From: Chionoecetes opilio
Lineage: Eukaryota > Arthropoda > Malacostraca > Decapoda > Majidae
Length of the DNA: 64,000 nucleotides
Direction of reading: 5' to 3'
Assembly: GCA_016584305.1 (NCBI GenBank)
Contig: JACEEZ010003598.1
Coordinates: forward strand, 218,501-282,500
Shown here: piece by piece, positions 45,952-57,100 of the stretch
Layout: each line of letters begins with the position of its first letter
Numbering within the stretch: position 1 is the stretch's first letter
Made by a program: the position numbers and the translations under genes
The notes under the pieces: model-generated
What the model was told of the DNA's origin: nothing
Database searches by the model: none
What the model saw: the letters and a program-made list of their open reading frames with translations, nothing else

Positions 45952-46428
45952 CCGTAGATAACATTAAAGTCGCCAGGACAACGGTTTTTTTCGATGTACA
46001 GACGTCTGGTGGCGTTAATACTTACATTTCTACATCCATGATTTCAGGAAAGTTACAAGGGGCTATCTGGAGAGTCTGTGTCATTTTGTGTCTTCATCTG
46101 TGTCATAGTATGGCTATAAATGAACAAATTACAAAAATTTCAACCGAGTGGCGACCTACACTAAGATCGCCAGCGAGTGTTTATGTTCTGAGTGTCCTCC
46201 CGCCGTCGTTGTCGGCCGAAAAAAAAACTAGTAGCGAAATTTGAAACCGTCTATACTTGCAGATACAAAGCATAAAACAACGCTGAAACAGGGTAGATTA
46301 TACAGTCATGATATAAACTACTGTGTATCATCTTCAGTGGCACATACAAATCAGTAGTGATGCTATAATTCGTAATATATGGCGCCTGGCGACATTAGTG
46401 CAGGTGGCGACTATAGTGTTATCTACGG
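45952..46428 (+). mobile_element. GTCGCCA-motif element, copy 5 (477-bp type)
   Basis: TA-flanked and in opposite orientation to copy 4, 545 bp away. The same 68-codon frame [20 protein letters not shown]... is intact. Confidence 0.93.
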
Positions 46429-46684
46429 TAAAGTATATCGAGAGGATCAGAATGTACGATTTATTTAGGGGTTTTTTCCGTTTACAGCAACACGAAATAC
46501 TCAACTGCCTGTATATAGAAACAGATCTTTCGTGAATGACTTTCTAATATACTTACAAAAACATTGAAGAGTAAAAAGAATTAATTGACAATATCGTATG
46601 TTTTGTATATTTATCTACGAGAGATTCCACATTGATTTCAGATACCAGTGTCATCTATACGTATACAAGAATTGATCTAAACTG

Positions 46685-47160
<476 letters not shown>

Positions 47161-47303
47161 CTGAGCTACGTGCTAACCACTACACTACGGAGTACCCTGT
47201 GTTATGAAGACTATTGCAACTATGTGTGAATATATACAACGAAAAATTCTTCGTCGGCGCTGATAAGATAGACCATCAAACCCGATGATTTTGTGGACCT
47301 TTA

Positions 47304-47967
47304 CCGTAGATAACAGTGAAGTCGCCAGGACAACGTTTCTTTGTTATTTACAGACGTGTGGTGGCGTTAATACTTACATTTGTACATCCATGATTTCAGG
47401 AAAGTTAGAAGGGTCTATCTGGAGAGTCTGTGTCATTTTGTGTCTTCATCTGTGTCATATTAGGGCTATAAATGAACAAATGACAAAAATAAAACTGAGT
47501 GGCGACCTCACTATACCTACTACAGTAAAGTCGCCAGCTAGTATTTTAACCCAACAGTTGAGTCGCCACTCTGGGGAATTCAGGGAAATTTGAGGTAAAG
47601 TAAAACAAGTCTCTATATACATTAGCTGCGGAAGATGCTTGGATATATAAAAATTCCTCTGCCAACGTGAAAATAAATTCTATTAAAGTTTGAAAGATCT
47701 GGCAAGTCTGTGTCCTGTCGCCCGAAAAGCTACTTGTTTACTGTCTGTCATCGCGCGAAGAAAAATGTGAGAAGCAAATTGCGCAACAGTTATATTTGCA
47801 GCTACAAAGCATAAAACAACGCTTAAACAGGGTAGATTATACAGTCATGATATAAACTACTGTGTAACATCTTCAGTGGCACATGAAAATCAGTAGTGAT
47901 GCTATAATTCGTAATATTTGGCGCCTGGCGACTTCACTGTAGGTGGCGACTTCACTGTTATCTACGG
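47304..47967 (+). mobile_element. GTCGCCA-motif element, copy 6 (664-bp type)
   Basis: TA-flanked CCGTAGATAACAGTGAAGTC and inverse. The right end carries the terminal motif twice in tandem (TGGCGACTTCACTGTAGG then TGGCGACTTCACTGTT). Same long frame as copies 2 and 8. Confidence 0.93.
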
Positions 47968-48193
47968 TAGTCGAGAGAAGATTCAGGCTATCAAACTTTT
48001 CTGCGGGATTTTGTCTCTTATTATCGTCGCTGCCTGAGCCTGTCTCCGTGTGGCCTTGGCTCTTGTGTGGGTCACGTACTGCGCCTCAGAGGGAAGGAGC
48101 ATCAAGGCCTCTGTCAGCCAGCTCAGCACCACTTGAAGCAAGGCCACCATAATAAGACGGCTCGTGCTTGCTTGACGGAGTCAAAGCCTTTAA

Positions 48194-48385
48194 CCCCTTC
48201 ACGCCCAGATCTTTCCTTTGCTATAAAAAATTGTAGTTGTCGAGCCATACAATTACGAAAAGCAACAAAATAAACCAAATTTGTTACCGTAGTGGACAAG
48301 GATACTAACAGGTCATATTTATTGAAACATTGCATATATTCACTAAAAATCATCTAATGGTGGTTACGTTCTGGGCCTCAAGGGG
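48194..48385 (-). mobile_element. piggyBac-like MITE, copy 9
   Basis: TTAA-flanked CCCCTTCACGCCCAGATC and CTCAAGGGG. A GTTACCGTAG interruption and a short deletion near the right end distinguish it. Confidence 0.87.
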
Positions 48386-48539
48386 TTAAATTAGTTAATA
48401 GGTAGATCATTAGGTAGGTAACTAATTATATAAAGGCTTTGGAGTGTATGGGAAGAGGGACGGAGTGGGGTGGGAGGAGCCTTCCTCCTAATGCAGCTCT
48501 GTTAGTTCATTAAATACAATGACTTCTGGTTTTCGCGAG

Positions 48540-48905
48540 AATACCACCACCACCAACACCACCACCACCACCACCACCACCACACCACCACCACCACCAC
48601 CACCACCACCACCAACACCACCACCACCACCACCACCACCACTACCATCACCACCACCACCACCACCAATACCACCAACACCACCACCACCACCACCACA
48701 CCACACACACACCACCACCACACCACCACCACACCACCACACACACTACCACCCCCACCAACCACCCACCACCACCACCACCACCAAACCACACCATCAC
48801 CACCACCACCACCACCACCACACCACCACCACACCACCACACACCACCACACACCACCACCACCACCACATCACCACACCATCACCACCACCACACACCA
48901 CCACC
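48540..48905. repeat. CCA trinucleotide tract, about 365 bp
   Basis: CCA/CAC units on the plus strand with AAC, CTA and CACA variants. His/Thr/Pro and Val/Gly frames in it are artefacts of the repeat. Confidence 0.97.
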
Positions 48906-49509
48906 AACTCACCACACAACAGCTATATAGACTTGATATGCTTGACCACGACCGAACAACGCTTTTAACATCAATTACGTCATTCAGTTACATCTGTGCA
49001 CAACCACCTCATTCTGCGTTTCATCTCATGCAACACCAGAAAGCATCAAAGTAAAAGGTATTTGGTTTCAATTCATAGTTTTCTTATTTTAAATCTTACG
49101 TTTCGGTTGTTACTTTTTTTTATTACAGCGACGTATATTTTCTTAGATTCTGTAATTCTTTATGATATTGATACCTAAGAACTTCATGTGTTGGCTGATA
49201 TTAAGCTGAGTACGTGAAAGGGTATCTGTCAAGGCCTGATTTCTTTTTTTACTTCATAAAAACACAGCATTTCTTTCCTAGTTCAACTTATGGAGGCCTA
49301 CATACCATCACTCGCTGGAGGCTCAGTTGGAGAGTTCAGTCTGGGTGGTCTATCCACGTATAATTCGATGTCAAAGCACGTCTATTTAACTATGGTATGG
49401 CAGCTACAGTACATGGCCAGATGGAGAGAGTAAATTTGAGAGTAAAGAAAGTAATTTGAGAGTAATTTGAGAGATAAATACTGCAATCAGATTTGGCAAT
49501 GGTTACGTA
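48906..49509. other. Unique AT-rich sequence, no feature seen
   Basis: Only chance frames; no repeat family recognised. Confidence 0.5.
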
Positions 49510-49616
49510 GGGGAGAGTGGGGCAGGTTACATCGAGGGTAGGTTGCATCATTGCCTCTAACTCGCATTAACTTTTTTTATTATTATTATTGTTGTAGTTG
49601 TAGTAGTAGTAGTTTA

Positions 49617-49654
<38 letters not shown>

Positions 49655-49736
49655 TTATGACGATGTACGTGTGATAACATGCGAGTTAGAGGCAATGATG
49701 CAACCTACCCTCGATGCAACCTGCCCCGCTCTCCCC
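49510..49736. mobile_element. Foldback MITE with GGGGAGAGTGGGGCAGG termini and TAG tract
   Basis: TA-flanked arms of about 60 bp (GGGGAGAGTGGGGCAGGTTA ... GCCTCTAACTCGCAT). The loop has expanded to about 60 bp of TAG/GTA units. Confidence 0.9.
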
Positions 49737-49997
49737 TACTGTACGTACATAATTTTTTGAAGCAATTTTCCCATCTACAGAAAACGTTGGCTAAGATTTC
49801 GTGGAGTGAAGTGTCAGGCGAGATAAGAACACAAAGGAGACAATTAATTAGGATGACAGTATAAGGACCGAAAACTAATGCAAATGTTTCCTTCTATCCA
49901 GGTGAAAGAGACAAGGGAAGAGGTGACAAGTTTGTTAACGAAGGAAACGAAGTTGAAGAGGACCTATGAAGCGATACTAAGCGACAAAGGACACAAG

Positions 49998-50278
49998 AAG
50001 AAGAAGAAGAACAAGAACAAGAAGAAAACGAAGAAGAAAAGAAGAAGAAGATGAAGAAGAAGAGGAAGATAAAAAGCAGAAGATGAACAAGGAGAAGAAG
50101 AAGAAGAGGAAGAAGGAGAAGAAGAAGAAGAGGAAGAAGAAGAAAAGAAGAAGAAGAAGAAAAAGAAGAAGAAGAAGAAGAAGAGGAAGAAAAAAGATGA
50201 ACAGGAAGAAGAAGAAGTAAGAAGAAGAGTAAAGAAGAAGAAGAAGAAGAAGAAGAAGAAGAAGAAGAAGAAGAAAAG
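49998..50278. repeat. GAA trinucleotide tract, about 280 bp
   Basis: GAA/AAG units with GGA and ACA interruptions. A long purine strand of this kind can form triplex DNA. Confidence 0.96.
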
Positions 50279-51239
50279 CGCTGGTGATTTGCAGCAATTG
50301 AGACTCTGAGGGAATACACCGCGGCGTAGGACCCGAGGCGTGAAGGATTTCAACGCCTCCCACAACTGATCCTTGGCGCGCGGAGGAGGTGGCAACACTG
50401 TCTGACTCTGTAGGGCAGCGAGAACACTCTTTCTGTGTTGCCTTCTGACCGCAGGCGAGCCACTCCTTCTCCTGGAACGCCGCCGCACGTGGGGAACTTA
50501 AGGCTTGCCAGGTTGCAGGGTGAGGATATTACAAAACTTTCGCTGTTGAAATACTTAAGAAACCGATGCTTGAAAGTGAGATTAATTGATGTTGTGTTAT
50601 ATAACTTATCATGCGGAAGGAATGCGGAGACAGTGAGTGTTTAATGTTATCAGGTAACTCTATCACTTGGTGGGATTAATAACAGGGTGACAGGGAAGAG
50701 TGAGGAGGGCGTGGGGGGAGGCAGGTGTCGGGGAGGCAGCAGCGACAGGTAGGTAAGTTGGAGGAAGTCATGACGTCATTCAGAGTTGCTAGTTATGGCA
50801 AAGTAAACAAAGAGTGACTATTTCTGCCTTGCTCTGAGTCGCGTTCCAGATACCGTATTGCTGACTCAACACTCACGACTCAGGGCAGGGGAGGGATGGA
50901 TAGGGAAGACGTGGGGGTGCAAGATAAGGAGTCTTTGAGATGTTATGTTAAGGTAGGAAGCAACAGGTAGTACGTTTTGAGTGAAATACCTGGCTGGCCC
51001 ACCTGAGCGAATGAGTCTGAGCGAACAGTGAGGAAGAAGTGGCTGGAGGGAAGTGTTGCGTTTCGCCTCCACGCTGCAGAAAGGTGGTGGTAGCCAGAAC
51101 AATGTGACTGACAGCCCCTTAAGTGCAAATTATAAGGTAGAAAAGTGTACTAAGGGGCAAGGCGAGGCTAAAAGACGTGTTTTTAAGTGTGATGTGTGAT
51201 AAATACGTGAAGTGACGTTCCTGGGATTGCAAACTGTCT
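50279..51239. other. Unique, GC-richer region upstream of the membrane-protein gene
   Basis: Non-repetitive. Contains GCGCGGAGGAGGTGGC, CGCCGCCGCACGTG and GAAGTCATGACGTCATTC (a CRE-like TGACGTCA) near 50775. This could be promoter territory. No conserved protein frame. Confidence 0.35.
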
Positions 51240-51305
51240 TCCATACGTAAAGTTTCACCGTGGATATTGTTGAGGGAGTACTACATTATCTCTACGGGAA
51301 AAAAT
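51240..51305 (+). promoter_or_regulatory. Possible 5'UTR exon upstream of the membrane-protein gene
   Basis: Non-repetitive sequence ending in GGGAAAAAAT followed by GTAAGTAT, a strong donor match, about 2 kb upstream of the acceptor at 53368. No coding potential is visible. It fits a non-coding first exon but has no transcript support. Confidence 0.3.
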
Positions 51306-51529
51306 GTAAGTATATTCTATTTTATGTGTATTTTTGCAACCCTTTTAATGTCGCTATGTCCCAAAATAAGTTGTTTGTTTCGAGTTCCGCGTTGTATTCC
51401 TGGAAATCCCCCGCGTGCAGTGATGGCATAGCAGAAATTAGCCCGTCTGCCTCCCTGTGTTCGATGCTAATGCTGTGTTTTCCGGGAGTCTGTGACCTTG
51501 AGGCATTTATACAACGACAGATGAGGCGC

Positions 51530-52010
51530 TCAACTGTTCCTTGTGATTGTCTTACCGTTATGTTCATGTGAAAAAACGATAAAGATAAAAATCACTTAAA
51601 GAAATAGATAGATTTAAGTTGCATTCTTGCCTTTATTGCGACATTTTTTAGACAACAGATGAGGCGCCCTTCTGGACAGGACTCAACTGTTTATTGTGAT
51701 TTTAATACCGTTATGTTATTGTGAAAAAAAGTAGGGATAAAAATCACTTCAAAATATAGATAGATTGATTTTATTACCGTTATGTTCTTGTGGAAAAAAA
51801 CTAAGGATAAAAATCACTTCAAAATATAGATTGATTGATTGATTTAATGTCTAAACAGGTGAATGTGCCAAATATAGATAGATTGATTTTATTACCGTTA
51901 TGTTCTTGTGAAAAAAGTAGGGATAAAAATCACTTCAAAATATAGATAAATTGATTCTATTACCGTTTTGTTCATGTGAAATAAAGCTAACTAGATCAAA
52001 ACCACTTAAA
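51530..52010 (+). repeat. Diverged tandem repeat of about 75-120 bp
   Basis: Four to five units containing TTATTACCGTTATGTTCTTG, GGGATAAAAATCACTTCAAA and ATATAGATAGATTGATT. Confidence 0.85.
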
Positions 52011-52456
52011 ATTAAAAAAATGGAGAAATTGAAGTTGCATGTAGCCTTTAATGCGACATTTTGGAAAGTAACAACTCTTTTTCTTTTTTTGCATCTTGCC
52101 CAACGTTGAAGAGTAATTTAGTAAAAGTTGAAGGGTAACGATTGAGTAATTTTTTCAGTTGACAGGAATAACAGCCATTTCATGACACTTGATTTTCTGC
52201 CGCTTTAAATGCAATGCTGACGCTCTGGTAATAAATTCGCTGACGTGATAAATAACACAACGTTATCATAATAGTGACATGCCAAGGGAACGATGAAGCG
52301 TCTCTGCCTGGTGATAATGACGCCTTTGTTCCTTTATTTTGCTTTTAATTATATAAATGATGCTCTAACAATAGTAATGATCATAGCAATAATAATAATA
52401 ACAATAATAATAACAAAAATGATAATAATGATAATAATAACAATAATAATGACAGG

Positions 52457-52729
52457 CAGTGCCGTTTCTAGCCTTTTGGGGCCCTATGCGAAATGCTGTT
52501 TGGGGGCCCTATTTTGTAAGACTATGGTGGGGAGATTCCAAGCCCTCTAAGGTGGTCCGGGGGCACGCCTTGAATATTTAAATGCATCAATCTGGTGCAC
52601 TTTAAGAGGAAAAGAGACTAGATTGTAAAAAAAAAAAAAAAAGGGGAAATAATGGCAGCTTGGGGCCCCCTGATGGCTTCGGGGACCCTGTGCAACCGCG
52701 TAGTTCACATATAATAAGAAACGGCCCTG
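52457..52729 (+). mobile_element. CAGTGCCGTTTCTAG repeat, copy 1 (hAT-like)
   Basis: Termini CAGTGCCGTTTC and GAAACGGCCCTG. Flanks ATGACAGG and ATGATAGA agree at six of eight bases. An inverted relative lies at 55546-55794. Confidence 0.75.
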
Positions 52730-52859
52730 ATGATAGAATAAAATGATATAACAATATTGACATTGATAAACAATCCAACTACAATAATCATAATAATAAT
52801 AACACAAGAATAATTTCACATTCCTAATTCGGGTCGTGTCAGAATCCCACAAGAAATAA

Positions 52860-52950
52860 ATCAAATAACCTAATCCTAAATCCTAAATAACCTAAATCCT
52901 AAATCCTAAATCCTAAATAACCTAAATCCTAAATAACCTAATCCTAAATC
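52860..52950. repeat. CCTAAATCCTAAATAA short tandem repeat
   Basis: About eight units of 7 bp, with AACCTAA variants. Confidence 0.88.
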
Positions 52951-52951
52951 A

Positions 52952-53327
52952 TGAAATCATGAATATAGAAATGTAAGTATGAACGCCACCAAACGTCTGT
53001 AAATCGAAAAGAACATAAGAACATAAGACAATAAGGAAGCTATAAGAGGCCGTAAGACCTACACGAGATAGTTCCTGTTACTAACTCTACCTATATCCAC
53101 CTCTCTTCCCCATCCATGAATTTATCCAGACTCCTTTTAAAGACCCCTATAGACTCCGCATTGACACCTGACGACTGAGTCCATTCCAATCATTCACCAC
53201 ACTAATTGTGAACCAGTTTCTCCCAATTTCCGTTTTAAATCTACGCTTTTCCAGCTTGAATCCGTTACTTCTTGTTCTACCCTTGCTTAAAAAGAAACAT
53301 TGTCCTGGCGACTTTAGTGTTATCTAC
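52952..53327 (-). mobile_element. GTCGCCA-motif element, copy 9 (fragment), split by LINE piece
   Basis: 52952-53008 and 53287-53327 are the right-hand parts of the element (ATCATGAATATAGAAATG..., then GAAACATTGTCCTGGCGAC ... GTTATCTACG). The CR1-like fragment at 53009-53285 is inserted between them. Confidence 0.8.
53009..53285 (-). mobile_element. LINE C-terminal fragment (CR1-like)
   Basis: Same family as 43773-44200. AAAGAACATAAGAACATAAG at left and TTGTTCTACCCTTGCTT at right. It lies in the GTCGCCA element just upstream of the membrane-protein gene's first coding exon. Confidence 0.82.
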
Positions 53328-53368
53328 GCTAATAACAAAGTGACCAATGCAATACTTTCACGTTTCAG

Positions 53369-53701
53369 GGTCATCTTACATCAGACGTACAAGATGTGAG
53401 GCGTGACGGTGAAGCCCAATCGTGTCACCCTCAAACACTACGTACCCAAGACATTTACAAACAATAGAGGAACAACGTAAGAATCTTGAAATATACAAGA
53501 TGGTCCGTTGTGGTCTGTCAGATGCATGTAAGGGGCCGAGAAGGGCTCTGTCTCCTTCATTAGTGGTCTTAGTGGCACTCTTACTGGCACTGGCACTTCC
53601 TGTAACAGCTCAGAGGGCGTGTGGTGAGGTGGACTGCAGCAAGATATGTAACGCTGCTTCTTTTGAACCTCAGAATTGTGACAGGTGCTGCTCGGATACA
53701 G
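53369..53701 (+). CDS. Membrane-protein gene, first coding exon (5'UTR, signal peptide, Cys-rich domain)
   Basis: The acceptor TTTCAG ends at 53368 and the donor GTAAGG follows 53701. The chosen start is ATG at 53500, with A at -3 and G at +4. A minimal upstream ATG-TGA occurs near 53394. Coding sequence: 67 codons plus one base, with a strong Leu/Val hydrophobic core then CGEVDCSKIC and CDRCCSDT. The 5'UTR part overlaps the right end of a broken GTCGCCA-type element only upstream of the acceptor. Confidence 0.7.
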
Positions 53702-53915
53702 GTAAGGTCTTTGTTTTGTATTTTTTGCATTATGTGTATCGTATATTCATGGCTTTTTTATTGATTGAATATTACCTAATGTTGATTTGCATGTTGTATG
53801 TTGTAAAATTGTGTATGATTGAAGGTATATGTGTGTTATTTATATTATTAAGGTGATATATAAGGGTGAAGACGAAACAGAAGATAGAGTTAATGAAAGT
53901 ACGTGAGTGGCTACC

Positions 53916-53994
<79 letters not shown>

Positions 53995-54054
53995 TGTGTG
54001 TGTGCAAGCATTACTCATAACAAAATCTGGTTTATCCTTCCAAGCTCCACCCAT

Positions 54055-54124
<70 letters not shown>

Positions 54125-57100
54125 TACCCTAACATAACAAAAACATCACATTACTTATTACTGCGTATATAGCTACGGGGGTGGGGGGGTGGGGGGGGGC
54201 ATGCAGGGGCACGTGCCTCCCACGAGAATCCGGTGCCCCCCATCACTGGCCATGGTTGCCGTATTCTGTATAATGCTCTAATACCCACCACTGATCTGAT
54301 CTTAGAATATGCCCTTATACCCTTATGTGGCATCAGAGTGTGTCTCCCCATTGATAGATAGATCTGCTATCAGTGCGGCATTCTCATAGACATGGATTAA
54401 GTCTTCTCATAACTCAGTCTTTCTCCTCTACAGTTTTTTTATCCACCGACATATTTTTCTGCAACGTCTCATTTCATTTGCCAGAGACCCCAATTCGATG
54501 TACACTCGTTCTCCTTTATCTGATCCCTCATAGACTTGACTGGGATGTTGTTTGTTGTGATAGATAGACACCTAGCATTTACCTTGTACCTAGCTACGTC
54601 ACTGCTTCCGACGTAGCATTTCACATACCGACACAAAAAAAGCGAAATAAATCCAGGTTAAGACGACAGAGGAAAAAGGGCCGAGATAAAGAAAAAACTT
54701 GATTAAACTTGCTATTTTTCTACCGTAGATAACAGTATAGTCGCCACCTGCACTAATGTCGCCAGGCGCCATATATTACGAATTATAGCATCACTACTGA
54801 TTTGTATGTGCCACTGAAGATGATACACAGTAGTTTATATTATCATGACTGTATAATCTATACCTGTTTCAGCGTTGTTTTATGCTTTGTATCTGTAAGT
54901 ATATACGGTTTCAAATTTCGCTACTCATCTTTTTTTCGGGCGACGACGACGGCGGGAGGACACTCAGAACATAAACACTAGCTGGCGATCTTAGTGTAGG
55001 TCGCCACTCGGTTGATATTTTGGTAATTTGTTCATTTATAGCCATAATATGACACAGATGAAGACACAAAATGACACACTCTCCAGATAGCCCCTAGCTT
55101 CTAACTTTCCTGAAATCATGGATGTTGAGCGCCAGTATTAACGCCACCAGACGTCTGTACATCGAAAAAAAACGTTGTCCTGGCGACTTTAGTGTTATCT
55201 ACGGTAGGTCACAGATTATGGCGAAAGTTTTAAATTGTCACACTTATATAAACACATCCCCATCGACTAATAAACGCAATAGAATGTGACCACTTAATGC
55301 GTTTCAAAGTGACCCATACCTACACGTGCGAGCCAAACCACAGCCATATCCGCAGCTTTCCATTTAAACAGAAGTCCCATGTTTTTGCGGCGTGTTCTAT
55401 GGCCCGAGTCTCCCTACCTAATCACTCTAAGCTCCCTATTGTGACCGAAAGCGTCAGAATAATTGACTGCTAATTAACTACAATGAAGAGGAGACTGCCG
55501 CGGGTGGTATAACAAGCAGGGTAGTTTCTTACTATATGTGAACTATATACGCGGTTGCACAGGGCCCCCGAAGCCACCGATTAAGGGGCCCCCAAGCTGC
55601 CATTATTTGCTTTTTTTTATAGAATCTAGTCTCTTTTCCTCTTAAAGTGCACCTGATTGATGCATTTGAATATTCAAGACGTGCCCCCGGACCACCTTAG
55701 AGGGCTTGGAATCCCCCCACCATAGTTTTACAAAATAGGGCCCTAAACAGCATTTCGCATAGGGCCCCCAAAAGGCTAGAAACGGCACTGCAGTAACAAA
55801 TTATAATACGTCTGTTAGTGTCGCATAGTAGGGGTTTACAGTGACATTGGCAACAGTGGTGATGAGGATGAGGGAAAAATGCGTCCGGAAATGGCTACAG
55901 TAGTTGTAGGCTACGATGTATACGCCTTTTATGTTCGCGTGAAACAATGTAATGGTGAAAGGACGTGATGCGCGTAACATTATCTCATTCAGGGACGAAC
56001 GGAAGAGCCCAATTCTCTCCCATATCACATTTGTCAGTTTTCATTTCTTGTAGCGAGTTATTATCCAAAGAAACTTAACTGACTCCTTATGTTGTAAGTT
56101 AATTAGGATTTTCTGGGACAAACGGAGAGCCCAATTCTATCCCGTTTCACATTTATCAGTTTTCATTTCTTGTAGCGAGTTATTATCTAAAGAAACTGAT
56201 CTGACTCCTTATATTTTGAGTTGTAGATACATAGTAGTTATTTTCGACCAGTACAAGCCTTGAATCTCTCCTGTATCCCATTTATCTTACGCTTTCATTC
56301 CTTGCAGCGAAATACTACCTAAAGGAACTGATCAAACGCCTTATGTTTTGAGTTGTAGATAAATAGTAGTTATTTTCGACGAGTAGCTATAACGCTTGAA
56401 TCGCTCCTGTATCACATTTTAGCAGTTTACATCCCTTGCAGCGAGTTACTACCTAAAGAAACTTATTTAATTCTTATATTTTGAGGTATAGATGAATAGT
56501 AGTTATTTTCGACGAGTAGCTATATGGCAATAATCTATCCCGTATAACATTTATCTTAGACGTCTTCATTCCTTGTACCTAGGTAGCGAGTTACTATCTA
56601 AAGAAACTTACCTAACGCCTTATATTTTGAATTATAGATAATAGTAGTTATTTGCGACGAGTACAGTACGTAGGCCCCACATGGTTTGCTAAGTAATGTA
56701 TGTGTGTTACGAGACGTGATCTACAGAAACTTATCCACCTCCTTATATTTTGAGTTATAGAAAATAGTAGTTATTTTGGACGAGTAGTTACATGGTTAGC
56801 TAAGTAATGTATGCTCGAGTGTGTAGGGAGGGAAGACTCATTTTCCACCTCCTTATATTTTTGAGTTATAGATAAACAGTAGTTATTTTCATAGGTGGGC
56901 GTTATCGCGATAAATAATGGCGATAATTTATCGCGATAACGATATCGGGTTATCGGTAATCGGATAAAAAAAAATCCCGCGTTATCGATTCATCGGTATC
57001 GCCGATACTTTTGGTTCCAAACTAGCGATAATCGATAATTTTATTTTTTGGTGTAATGTAAAGTTATTTTGTAGTTAAAATGTAGCTATTTTACTTAAAA

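Noticed and set aside
54177..54202. G-run as a quadruplex regulatory site
   Set aside because: A single impure G-run in an intron, also a likely homopolymer error; similar runs occur at 9456, 33105, 41616 and 43052 inside repeats.
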